From: Nakazawaea peltata
Taxonomy: Eukaryota > Ascomycota > Pichiomycetes > Alaninales > Pachysolenaceae
NCBI GenBank assembly: GCA_001599355.1
Contig: BCGQ01000003.1
Span: 312,468-376,467, forward strand
DNA: 64,000 bases
Reading direction: 5' to 3'
The translations under genes were made by a program, and so were the position numbers. Positions 47,355-56,603 of this stretch are shown piece after piece (within the stretch, counting starts at the first letter, position 1; each line of letters opens with the position of its first letter). Under the pieces are notes generated by a model. That model was not told where the DNA came from. It ran no database searches and was given only the letters and a program-made list of their open reading frames with translations.

Positions 47355-49218
47355 ATGTCGGGGAGATCAATGCTGGGGAGATTGATGTTGAGAAGCTTGA
47401 TATCACGTCAGGGTAGACGTCTCATTTCTACTTCTGTTTCAGCAAATAAACCCTATGAAAGATCTCAACCAATAGGTAAGGACATTTTACTGCCGTTGAT
47501 ACCTCAACCCACCGTTTCAAGACTTCTGAACTTGAAAGAGAATGCTTTACCTTTCTCTCATTTCTTAACCGATAATTTCAACAGACAACATAATTATTTA
47601 CGAATTTCTATAACGGAAAGATGTAACTTAAGATGTGTTTATTGCATGCCAGAAGAAGGTATAGAATTGAGCCCTTCAGAAGACTTACTAAGCACAGATG
47701 AGATCATCCGTTTGGCTGAATTATTTGTATCTCAAGGTGTCACCAAAATCAGACTTACAGGTGGTGAACCTACTGTGCGAAAAGATATAGTTGAGCTTGT
47801 GTCTCGTTTACATAAGATCGAGGGCTTGAAAGACATTTGTATCACATCTAATGGTATTGCCTTACATAGAAAGCTCCCTCTGCTATTTGAGAATGGGTTG
47901 ACTTCTTTGAATCTTTCTCTTGATACTTTGGTAGAGGGCAAATTTTTATTGATCACCCGCAGAAATGGCTTATCTGCGGTAATGAAATCACTTCGTAGTG
48001 CATTACTGCTCAAAGTTCCAAAAGTGAAAGTTAATATAGTTATTATGAAAGGAGTCAATGAGGACGAAATTTTGAATTTTGTCGAGTTGGCTAGAGATGC
48101 CCCTATAGAAGTACGGTTTATAGAGTATATGCCATTTGATGGAAACAAATGGTCAAATAATAAGATGGTCACATTTGAAGATATGTTATCTAATATCAGT
48201 GTGGCTCATCCGTCTATCAGAAGAATGGAACATAAGCATGGAGATACTCTGAAAGTGTATCAAATTGATGGATTCCAGGGGAAGATTGGATTCATCACTT
48301 CGATGACTGAAAATTTCTGCTCAACTTGCACTAGATTAAGACTTACTAATGACGGTAATTTGAAAGTTTGTCTTTTTGGAAACGAAGAAGTTTCCCTCAA
48401 AGATCTAATGAGGAAAGGTGTGTCTAATGACGAATTGTTGAATGTCATCGGAGCTGCAGTCAAATCGAAGAAAGAGAAGCATGCAGGTCTTGGCGAGTTG
48501 GAGAACATGCCGAATAGGCCTATGATTTTAATTGGTGGGTAGGTTTATCTTTTATGGAGAGAAATTGTGTGGGGTCTGAATACTAACTAGTGTAGATAAA
48601 TGGCAAGGTATATTAAGGAATGGGAACAATTGGGCAAGTAGAAGGTATTATTCAACCTCAAGATCTGTTAACGAAGAGGCAGCTACAGATGGAAAATTAC
48701 CCCACGCTAACAAGGATAACGTGGGTCAAGAGTCGTGCGCTGACCAAATTTTGACCCACGTTAACGAAAACGGTGAAGCTAATATGGTTGACGTGGGGTC
48801 GAAATCTATCACTCAAAGAAAAGCTATAGCTTCCGGATTGATCTCATTCTCTAACCCTACAGCAATACAGTTAGTAAGATCAAATACCAATAAGAAAGGA
48901 GATGTGTTAGGAGTCTCTCGTATTGCCGGAATTATGGCCACTAAACGGACCCTGGAATTAATTCCATTATGTCATCCGATTCCTATCACCAAAGTTACTC
49001 TTGATATTGATATTGTGAATGATACTCAAGTCAGAGCCACCTGTACAGTAAAATGTGATGGTAAAACTGGTGTGGAAATGGAACTGTTATGTGGGGTTAA
49101 CGTTGCCTTACTTACAATGTATGATATGTGTAAAGCTGTTGATAAGTATATGGTGATGCATGATATTCAAGTGATCCATAAGAGTGGAGGAAAGAGTGAT
49201 ATTACAGTCAAGGTATAA
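47355..49218 (+). CDS. cnxABC: Bifunctional MoaA-MoaC (MOCS1/cnxABC-type) Mo-cofactor protein, one intron
   Basis: Makes cyclic pyranopterin monophosphate from GTP, the first stage of molybdenum cofactor synthesis. Exon 1 encodes a mitochondrial-type N-terminus and a radical-SAM MoaA domain (CNLRCVYC near 92; C-terminal cluster CSTCTRLRLTNDGNLKVC), ending NRPMILIGG. Exon 2 (from 48596) encodes MoaC (ELIPLCHP, GVEME[CTG]LCGV, LTMYDMCKAVDKYM, KSGGKS). Splicing 48534 to 48596 joins them in frame (600 residues); splicing at 48538, or no splicing, stops right after Gly-Gly (395 residues). TACTAAC is 8 nt before the acceptor. S. cerevisiae lacks this pathway; it implies nitrate reductase or another Mo enzyme. 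CTGs at 48952 and 49084 align with Ala in MoaC. Confidence 0.92.
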
Positions 49219-49407
49219 TAATAGTATATTTATTTGAATCTACATGTACTTCTCATAAATTAAACCTTATGATCAACTAACACAGAAGTGTTAATTGGCC
49301 ATCGCAATTCATTAATAATACTATACAGATATCAATGAAATTGCATTAAAAGTATACATGCAACAGAAGAACAAAACCTAAACGAATAATCTAAAAAATT
49401 AATCAGC

Positions 49408-50398
49408 TTAGACCTTGAAACCTCTAGAAGCTCTTCTACCTCTAGCTCTCTCGAACTTTCTACCCTTGGATTGGATTCTTGGAGCCTTACCCTTGTGTGG
49501 ACCGAAACCGAAGTGTCTGACAGCCTCTCTGGCGTTTCTTGGACCTCTAACGATCAAAGTGTTTTGACCCTTTGGAGCTCTCAAAGCCAATTGGTCCAAA
49601 GTGATAGCCTCACCACCGTTCTTCAAGATGGTGGCCTTGGCACCAGCAGTGAATCTCAAAGCGGCGACAGTGGTCTTTGGGAAAGACAACAATCTGACGT
49701 CATCGGTAACGGTACCAACAACAACGATGGTCTTGTTCTCAGCACCCTTTTGGCCCAAAGCCTTAGCGATTCTGGAAACGGAAACTGGAGGTCTGTTGAT
49801 CTTAGACAAGAACAAAGACTTCAAGATGACCTTGTTGAATGGAGCGTCGGTACGACCTAGAAATGAGTTAGTATAAACTTGGTTTTTTCAATTCTGCTCA
49901 AAGATCGCACTTGTCCACTTCGTGAGAAGAAACTAACAGTACTCGCAGAATCTGACACTATGAAAGCTGGAGGTCTATATCAATGGTATTCGAAGAGAAT
50001 GGAATATCGCTATGGCGGGCGCATAAACATGTATTGTCCAAGTCTTTAGTATCAGTGTTTTTACTGATTGACAAGAACGCATGTCTTCCTTTCAATTTCA
50101 AATATCAAGATTGAACCTCCTCAGTATGGCAGACATAGGTCTGGTTTTAGGGCCACTTCACATTCCCGAACTCTCACGAACGGTAAGCGCCCACAAACCA
50201 TATTCTCGTTTATCCCCTATGATTATTAAATCCCCTTGAATATGAACCTGTGAATCTTTGAAACATTTCTTGATGATTTTACTTACGAGCCAAGAAAGCG
50301 TACAACTTGACCAAAGATTTCAAGTAGACGTTGTCAGACTTTGGAGCCTCTCTGTGACCGGATCTGGCGTGTTGCTTGGTGAAGTGATCTCTACCCAT
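49408..50398 (-). CDS. RPL18: Ribosomal protein eL18, one intron
   Basis: Exon 1 50287-50398 and exon 2 49408-49856 join at ALA-R (codon 38) to give 186 residues, the yeast length, with nearly identical sequence ([51 protein letters not shown]). The 430-bp intron sits at the same place as in yeast RPL18A/B; donor GTAAGT, TACTAAC 10 nt before TAG. No CTG codon was seen, as expected in a highly expressed gene. No snoRNA could be confirmed in the intron. Confidence 0.98.
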
Positions 50399-50699
50399 TT
50401 TTGAATTTGTTGATTCGATATAATCTGGTTAATTATAACTAGTATTCAATTATAAAATCTATCTTAAAAGATTTTTACGCTAGAAAATTTTTTTTCCCAA
50501 GGAAACAAGATGAAAAAAAATTTTCGAGCTCTGCAGATGCAAAACCCTAATATCCTAGGGCGAGTCACGTGCGCGAGGTTGGGATTATTTGGTGTAGCGA
50601 TGTAGAAATGGAAACCGGGGCGGCGCGACAATTATCACGTCGAGGTTGATTTATGGCGTTTAATTGGGGTGGTTGATAAGATTGGTTTGGAAAGTTGAG
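50399..50699. other. Divergent RPL18/PAC10 promoter
   Basis: A 301-bp spacer between two starts. Next to RPL18 is an A/T-rich block (AAAATTTTTTTTCCC, 50484-50500 and AAAAAAAATTTTC), followed by the Tbf1/Cbf1-type sites and a GC-rich stretch (GGGGCGGCGCGAC near 50616). No other gene was seen. Confidence 0.6.
50543..50571 (-). promoter_or_regulatory. Tbf1-like AACCCTAA and Cbf1-like GTCACGTG sites of RPL18
   Basis: AACCCTAA (50543-50550) and GTCACGTG (50564-50571) lie 145-173 bp upstream of the RPL18 start. The two sites together are the ancestral ribosomal-protein promoter of yeasts outside the Saccharomyces lineage, where Tbf1 with Cbf1 plays the part of Rap1. The assignment is by motif. Confidence 0.65.
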
Positions 50700-51317
50700 A
50701 TGAGTTCATACGAGTTGACGTAAGTTTGAGATGATATCAATTGATCGGAGGATGAGTTACTGACTGAATTTAGAACTGGAGAGAAAAATCCAAGGGGTAT
50801 CCCACAGGCCAAGTTCATTGAGAACATTGATGCCTTCATTAATAGTAAGTCTCCAGATAAGCTGCTTATAGATCTGAGATTGGGTCAATTACAAGATTTA
50901 CTCAACCAGTTCAAGTTCATGGAGGAATCTAAGAAAGTCACATTACAAAATATGAAGGTCAAGGTACCTGATTTAAAGCAGAACATTGAGATCGTTAAGA
51001 ACTTGAAGGAGAATAAAGGAGAGAAACAGCAAGTGAATTATCAATTAAATGAGACATTGTATTCAAGAGCCACCGTAAATGATGATTTGGATAGTGTATA
51101 CCTTTGGTTGGGTGCTGACGTCATGTTGGAGTATCCATTGGACGAAGCTTTGGAGATGTTACAGCAACGTTTAGAAGCTGCCGAAAAATCCAAGCAGACC
51201 ACAATAGAAGATTTAGAATTCCTCAGGGAAAACATTACCACGATGGAAGTCAATGTAGCAAGAGTTTACAATTGGGATGTTAAGAGAAGAATGGAGGAAT
51301 CAGCTGCTCAAAAATGA
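50700..51317 (+). CDS. PAC10: Prefoldin subunit 3 (Pac10), one intron
   Basis: Exons 50700-50719 and 50774-51317 (GTAAGT donor; branch TACTGAC 9 nt before TAG) give 187 residues (yeast 199). It is an alpha-type prefoldin subunit, delivering nascent tubulin and actin to the CCT chaperonin. The family signature GIPQAKFIENIDAFI follows the junction; two coiled-coil helices flank a beta hairpin containing WLGADVMLEYPLDEA, with ENITTMEVNVARVYNWDV at the end. The branch point is the only one of nine here that departs from TACTAAC. Confidence 0.95.
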
Positions 51318-51377
51318 ATCTGTAATGCATATAGTTTATAAAATTATGTTTTTTGAAATCTTTTAAATGAGACCTGC

Positions 51378-52172
51378 TCATCTTCTGATCGCGTCAAGGA
51401 TTTGGGTTCCCAAACTACGTCTAGGTTCATCATTCTCATTTTCTGTGGATGCGCTATTGTTGATTTGAATCTCGTCTTCCAGTTGATCCTGTGTAGTTGC
51501 TTCTTCCACACTATCAGTTCTTACTAATCTTTGTCTAGATCTGGTCAAATAACGGTGGTACATGTACTTTTTAAGGAATCTCAGTTGGAATCTATGACCA
51601 GGTAATATATCTGCAGTGATAAATTTCCCAATAAGCCACCCATTCAATGATGGGATGAAACTGTAGATTCCCTCATTGGCAAATAACAACACAGCAAAGA
51701 CCAACACGAAGACGCGGTCATTCAAAACATACTTATGGGAACCGAAATTGAGCACAAACTTATATGTGGCAGGCACTAAATCGTTATAAAATGAGATCAT
51801 GGTGAAAATAACACCAAATGGCCCGGAACTTATACGATAATTGAGACCCATAAGCTTGTAAGGTATGAGTAACTCGAGAAATATCACCACCATGTTATAA
51901 AAATATGAAACAGTCACCAATGACAAGAATTTGTAGAATCCAAACAATCTCTCGATGTCATTGATCAGACGGAAGTACAACATCATCAGCAAAACAACTT
52001 CAGATTCATTGTTGAAACTGAGCTGTGAATACATCAAACGGTAATATTGCCCCCATTCGGATAAGAAGGGAGAGTATGATAAGATGAACATGTGTTTGAT
52101 GTCACAGAGAGACACCACAATGGCAAAGACGAAAGTAAGAACGACAAGGGATCTTGTCACAGGTTGGATCAT
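51378..52172 (-). CDS. DSC2: Rhomboid-like Dsc2-type membrane protein
   Basis: 264 residues, a rhomboid-fold pseudoprotease with about five or six membrane helices in the first 200 residues and an acidic, Ser-rich cytosolic tail ending RRSLGTQILDAIRR. LSEWGQYYRLMYSQLSFNNESE and YFRLINDIERLFGFYKF match the Dsc2/UBAC2 pattern, and SGPFGVIFTMI corresponds to the Dsc2 GPFG loop. Dsc2 is a subunit of the Golgi/vacuole Dsc E3 ubiquitin ligase. No catalytic Ser/His dyad is visible. A Der1/Dfm1 derlin is the alternative. It converges on PAC10 (60 bp). Confidence 0.72.
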   Translation of the reverse strand: MIQPVTRSLVVLTFVFAIVVSLCDIKHMFILSYSPFLSEWGQYYRLMYSQLSFNNESEVVLLMMLYFRLINDIERLFGFYKFLSLVTVSYFYNMVVIFLELLIPYKLMGLNYRISSGPFGVIFTMISFYNDLVPATYKFVLNFGSHKYVLNDRVFVLVFAVLLFANEGIYSFIPSLNGWLIGKFITADILPGHRFQLRFLKKYMYHRYLTRSRQRLVRTDSVEEATTQDQLEDEIQINNSASTENENDEPRRSLGTQILDAIRR

Positions 52173-52350
52173 TGTGGTTTGGATCTGATTGGACCTAATG
52201 ACTGTCAGGTTCTTGCCGCCGTTGAGTCTCTTGTGATTGCTCGGGATTTAAGGATTTTGAGTGCATATGTTTTCGTAATTTGCTCATGTGTGGAATTTTG
52301 ACTCTGCTCCACTTTTTGACTTCTTTTTGTTCGGATTTGACTCCGAAAGG

Positions 52351-54204
52351 ATGAGGTTTGGTACAGACGAAACCAGAAGTTCTGGAGCAATGAATTTGGG
52401 GCCTCAGGGACGACTGATGCTCCTGAAGATGCGCAGTGAGCGTGGACTTGAGGGGAATTTGGATATGAATATTCCATTGCCTCTTCAAAATCCACAAGAA
52501 TTGGATTTTGTGCTCGACGAACTCATCAACCCTAAGCAATCGACTACACCGGCTCGGTTAATGTCATACTTGGCTCATTATTACCCGATTTTGAAGAACG
52601 AGAAGAACGTCACATTACTTACTGCTAGTTTTATGAAATGTCCATTGTTTTTTAATGATCTGAAGGTGGTTTCATTAAATGATAACTATCAGATATCTGA
52701 ATTATTCAGTTATGTATTTCATCGCAAGTTTACGATATCTGTACCACATTTGTCATTTCGAAAGTTCTATAGGGCTATTCATGAGGGGCTATTGGCTCTG
52801 ATGAAAACCGATCCAGATCACCATTGGAAATTGATCCCTGTACTTTGTGGAATATTGGCTGTGAGACCAACACTTGAGAAAGAAACGTCGTTGGATCTCG
52901 AATTGTCCCGTATTCTCGGGCATTGTTTAACCAAAACTTTGAATCATGATCAGAGGTGTATACGGAACTTCGAGGTATTGACTAGTACTCTTGTATGTTC
53001 CAGTTTGGTTGTGGATTTCTTACCTACAAATTTGTCTGATCATTCGGTATTCCTCACTGAGTTGATCTACTGTAAGAAATTGAAAGAAGCTGGACTTGAC
53101 TGGAAGGCTGATCCTGTATTAAAGAATATGAGTAAGCTAGCTCTTTTAATCAATTATTTCATCAAACTGCATGCTAACGAGTTGAACCTGAGCTCAATCT
53201 CTGAGATTATCATGTTCCATTCGGAATTTCTCAATAAGAAACTGGCACCAGATTCGGATATTGATCTCTTGAAAAATACTGTCTTCTTGAACATTGTTTT
53301 ATTGGAGAATATGGTCAATATGAGTCTTGCGAACTGTTTCTCGAATCTGTTCACTATGGGTCTTGTCAGGAAAATCTTGATGACATTATCATATACAAAT
53401 TTTATTTTGGAGAATATTGGTGTGGGAGGGTTCAATTCATACAATTATATCTATTATTATTCGATTGATATTTTGAAAGAGAGGGGTATTCCAGATTTGG
53501 AAAATGTGATCATGGTGTTACTTGCTCAATTGCATCGCTCTGATAACTCTAAAATTGCAGCTAACTTGAAATATTTGCTCAATCTCATAGAGCATACTCT
53601 CACGAGTCTTCCCGTTGGGACTCAGCAGTATCTACTCCCTTTCGTAAGGGACATCGCATCTTTACAGAACCAATACGTAAATCCAGCTGATAACCTCTTC
53701 AAATCTGTTTTGGAGTCATCTCACTCGGTCATGCTCGTTTATATTGACTTGAAATTCTTGTCTATATCGGACACACAACTGTATGTAAATAATGTTTTTG
53801 AGCAATATCCGACATATTTAAGTTTGCCCCAAATCATTTTGTGTTTCCGCAGTGTGTTATTCAAGGGACTTCTAGAACATAAATATGTGGCTGAAATTCT
53901 CACGAGAAAAATTATATACACTCTGCCAATTGTCCCTCTTAGTAATAATGAGCAGTTGAACAGTCTACGGGCTTCTTTCGTATTTGTTTTGATTCAAATA
54001 CTGGAGTTTTGCCCTTTGAGAGAGTATACTACTCAATTGGATCTTTGTATGAATTTAATTAACCAAATTGGAGATCGTCATGATCATCAGTTTTTGTTGG
54101 ACTCTTTTCTTGAATCTATTATGAGCTTAAATAAGACCGACCCTCAGAAGGGGGGGTTAGGGATTTCTTATTGGTATAGTGAGCAAAATTTAGTGCATTT
54201 ATAG
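52351..54204 (+). CDS. PEX8: Peroxin Pex8, intraperoxisomal import factor
   Basis: 617 residues (yeast Pex8 is 589), an all-helical protein with few recognisable motifs. The best anchor is ENIGVGGFNSYNYIYYYSIDIL, matching the IGTVGFPSYDYVYDN block of yeast Pex8, and the C-terminal SYWYSEQN resembling the yeast DWWYTTVLSSQ. Pex8 sits on the inner face of the peroxisome membrane and links the docking and RING complexes. Yeast homologues usually end in a PTS1 (SKL or AKL); this one ends LVHL, and no clear PTS2 was seen. The frame extends upstream only through a GTG; ATG 52351 is used. Confidence 0.68.
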   Translation: MRFGTDETRSSGAMNLGPQGRLMLLKMRSERGLEGNLDMNIPLPLQNPQELDFVLDELINPKQSTTPARLMSYLAHYYPILKNEKNVTLLTASFMKCPLFFNDLKVVSLNDNYQISELFSYVFHRKFTISVPHLSFRKFYRAIHEGLLALMKTDPDHHWKLIPVLCGILAVRPTLEKETSLDLELSRILGHCLTKTLNHDQRCIRNFEVLTSTLVCSSLVVDFLPTNLSDHSVFLTELIYCKKLKEAGLDWKADPVLKNMSKLALLINYFIKLHANELNLSSISEIIMFHSEFLNKKLAPDSDIDLLKNTVFLNIVLLENMVNMSLANCFSNLFTMGLVRKILMTLSYTNFILENIGVGGFNSYNYIYYYSIDILKERGIPDLENVIMVLLAQLHRSDNSKIAANLKYLLNLIEHTLTSLPVGTQQYLLPFVRDIASLQNQYVNPADNLFKSVLESSHSVMLVYIDLKFLSISDTQLYVNNVFEQYPTYLSLPQIILCFRSVLFKGLLEHKYVAEILTRKIIYTLPIVPLSNNEQLNSLRASFVFVLIQILEFCPLREYTTQLDLCMNLINQIGDRHDHQFLLDSFLESIMSLNKTDPQKGGLGISYWYSEQNLVHL

Positions 54205-54679
54205 GATATGAATTAATGAGTAATTTGAGATTGTGTAGTGAGGAATTGGAGTATGGAGTGTATTAAAGTATTGGCGAGAGGTCGTCTTAATTGAGTGGCC
54301 TATTGAGGGGTTAATTGTTACTGAGTCTCTATGAAAAAAATATGATATGAAAAAATATGTTACATAAAATATTTAAAATATTTAAAATATATAAAATATA
54401 TTTGAAAGGGGGGAGGGAGGGAGGAGAGATGAGGGTGAGAAATCAGGAAGAATTAGGGAGTAGTAGGGCTACGAGTTTTATCTCAGGTCTCAATACTTGG
54501 TCTGTTACGAGCTCTCATAAGTCACCTTTACGACTACTAGTTTGTTTCCCACAGACCATTAATAACGCCCTGTCCATACAGACCAATACTAAGAAAAAAG
54601 GGATATTATCTGCTAATTGGGGGTTAATATAAAAGGGAAGAAATATCATGGATCTGTATGCTTACCCAAATATATATCG
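54205..54679. other. Spacer with AT-rich block and G-quadruplex motif
   Basis: A 475-bp spacer. 54331-54404 is almost pure A/T with repeated AAATATTTAAAATATAT, followed at once by the G-run motif. The rest shows no ORF or RNA gene. AT richness next to a nucleosome-excluding G tract could suit a replication origin or promoter; that is speculation. Confidence 0.5.
54408..54435 (+). other. Potential G-quadruplex
   Basis: G6, GGG, GGG and a fourth GGG separated by loops of 1, 1 and 11 bases, directly after an AT-only block. It meets the usual four-run G4 pattern with one long loop. Confidence 0.55.
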
Positions 54680-54964
54680 ATGAGTCTGAATTTATTACAA
54701 TTAAGAGAATCCTTAGGTGAATACTTCCAAGAAGAAGACCTGACTGTTTGTTCATCTCTTCTTGTGGAGTTCACTAACAATGACTCGACTAGTGAGAATT
54801 CCAGTTTTATTGGCTTGACCAAATACCTGAGAAGATCGGCATTATATATGAGACTGAAGAAACATAGACGTAGAAGACGTTTACATCTGAGGATAGTTCG
54901 TTGGTGGAAGAATTTCACTGCCAATTTCAAGTATAATCGTATTCCAATTGAGGGGATTTATTAG
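54680..54964 (+). CDS. Small basic hypothetical protein
   Basis: A 94-codon ORF from ATG 54680, not recognised. The first half is neutral to acidic (LRESLGEYFQEEDLTV), the second strongly basic (LKKHRRRRRLHLRIVRWWKN). Codon choice looks similar to nearby genes and it fills a gap between PEX8 and PUS4, but no family was recognised and no start context decides it. It may be a lineage-specific gene or spurious. Confidence 0.35.
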   Translation: MSLNLLQLRESLGEYFQEEDLTVCSSLLVEFTNNDSTSENSSFIGLTKYLRRSALYMRLKKHRRRRRLHLRIVRWWKNFTANFKYNRIPIEGIY

Positions 54965-55231
54965 AGATGAGCGGTGAGCGATGAGTGATGAGTTGGAGAG
55001 GAGTTAATAAATAGTATAATGAAAGTATGAAATGGAATGAGATCAATGAGATCAATGTAGTGAAATATAGTGAAATGCAGTGTGATGTGGGCGTAATGCT
55101 ATGCAATAAGATTCGTAACCTCGAATCTGGATCTAAATCTAAACTCCCTCCTATTGCCTGGTCAGCGCCATATCAAAATACGCTTAGAAATTTTTTAAGG
55201 CATCGACTTGTTATTGTAGGGGTACCTCTAT

Positions 55232-56578
55232 ATGAACCGAGTAGTCACCAAAGCAGTGATGAATGGAGTATTTGCAGTAGAGAAACCTTCTGGGATCTCA
55301 TCGGCCCAATGTCTTTCGAAGATTCAGCGTGTCTTCACCAATTCCAGCGTCTTCGCTGCCGATTTGGCCGCCATGAAGGCCACAAGATTAGACAATTATA
55401 ATCGTGCTGGCGGGAAAGGTTCCCGGCGTAAATTGAATAATATCAAGGTCAAAATGGGTCATGGAGGAACATTGGATCCCTTAGCTTCAGGAGTCTTGGT
55501 CATTGGAATTGGAAATGGTACTAAAGTTTTACAGAATTATCTCAATGGAAGTGTGAAAGTTTATGAGACAGAGGCATTGATAGGAGCTAGTACAACTACG
55601 GGAGATTCAGAGGGGGAAGTGTTATTGAAGACTAAGTTTGATCATATCGATAAAGAGTTAGTGGAGAAGACCAGAGAGAAATTTGTAGGTGAAATCACCC
55701 AGACTCCACCATTATTCTCGGCCCTTAAAATGGATGGTATGCCATTGTATGAATATGCTAGGAAAGGTATTCCATTACCGAAGAAAATCAAGTCTAGAGA
55801 GGTCAAGGTGTTCTGGATCGATGTTAAAGATGATACTCTCTCGTTTGGCCACGATTATGAGTTCAAAAAATCCGAAGTAGACGAGGATGGTGTACCTTTG
55901 GATAAGAAATTGTCCTCCAATCCCACTTTAGATGGGGATAAATTGTACTTCTCCAAGGAATATTATGACAAGGCTGAGAAGGAGGGACTTCCCAAGGATG
56001 TTGATCCTCCAAAGTTAATAGACGATGCTCAAGCTGCTGAATATTCCTCTGCTGGTTTCAAAGCTCCTTTGTTACATTTTGTCTCTAAAGTTTCATCTGG
56101 AACATACATCAGATCGTTGATTAGCGACTTTGGTAAGGCGTTATCTTCGTCGGCATATATGGTGAAGTTGATTAGAGTTGAGCAGGCTGAGTGGAAGCTT
56201 GGGAAGAATGTGTTTAAGATGGAGGATTTTGAGAAAGATGAGAAGGTTTGGTCAGTAGCACTTAAGAAGGTGTTGGATAGTGGGGCAGAGGTTGATTTGA
56301 GTAAGGAATTGGAGGAGGCGGAGAGGGAGTGGAGGGAAAGTGGAAGCGAAAAAGTGGAGGAGATTGAGGGTGAGACTGAGGCTGAGAAGACCGAGGGTGA
56401 GGCTGAGAAGACCGAGGGCAATTCCGAGGGCAATTCCGAGGGCAAGGTTGAGAACATCGAGGATAGCACCGAGGGCAATTCCGACAACACCAATCAAAAT
56501 ACCCAACCATCCCTCAAAAGACAAAGAGAACAAGACCAACACCCCTCACCCCCTTCTACTAAACAAAAACTCAATTAA
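55232..56578 (+). CDS. PUS4: tRNA pseudouridine-55 synthase Pus4
   Basis: A 448-residue TruB-family enzyme that makes pseudouridine 55 in cytoplasmic and mitochondrial tRNAs. Motifs: GVFAVEKPSGISSAQ near the start, MGHGGTLDPLASGVLVIGIG with the catalytic Asp, FVGEITQTPPLFSALKMDG, and SGTYIRSLISDFG. Two insertions, typical of fungal Pus4, lengthen the core. The C-terminus is an acidic repeat of EGEAEKTEG/NSEG units (about 390-430). Upstream, GAGCGATGAGTGATGAG at about 54972 resembles PAC. The stop lies 25 bp from that of MID1. Confidence 0.95.
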   Translation: MNRVVTKAVMNGVFAVEKPSGISSAQCLSKIQRVFTNSSVFAADLAAMKATRLDNYNRAGGKGSRRKLNNIKVKMGHGGTLDPLASGVLVIGIGNGTKVLQNYLNGSVKVYETEALIGASTTTGDSEGEVLLKTKFDHIDKELVEKTREKFVGEITQTPPLFSALKMDGMPLYEYARKGIPLPKKIKSREVKVFWIDVKDDTLSFGHDYEFKKSEVDEDGVPLDKKLSSNPTLDGDKLYFSKEYYDKAEKEGLPKDVDPPKLIDDAQAAEYSSAGFKAPLLHFVSKVSSGTYIRSLISDFGKALSSSAYMVKLIRVEQAEWKLGKNVFKMEDFEKDEKVWSVALKKVLDSGAEVDLSKELEEAEREWRESGSEKVEEIEGETEAEKTEGEAEKTEGNSEGNSEGKVENIEDSTEGNSDNTNQNTQPSLKRQREQDQHPSPPSTKQKLN

Positions 56579-56603
56579 TATCTTAAATGCAATTGTATAT
56601 AAT

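Noticed and set aside
47732-48172. 146-codon frame antisense to the MoaA domain
   Set aside because: It lies entirely within a conserved radical-SAM coding region and has no recognisable domain.
49857-50286. snoRNA inside the RPL18 intron
   Set aside because: The intron is long enough (430 bp), but no paired C (RTGATGA) and D (CTGA) boxes with a closing stem, nor a clear H/ACA fold, could be found by eye.
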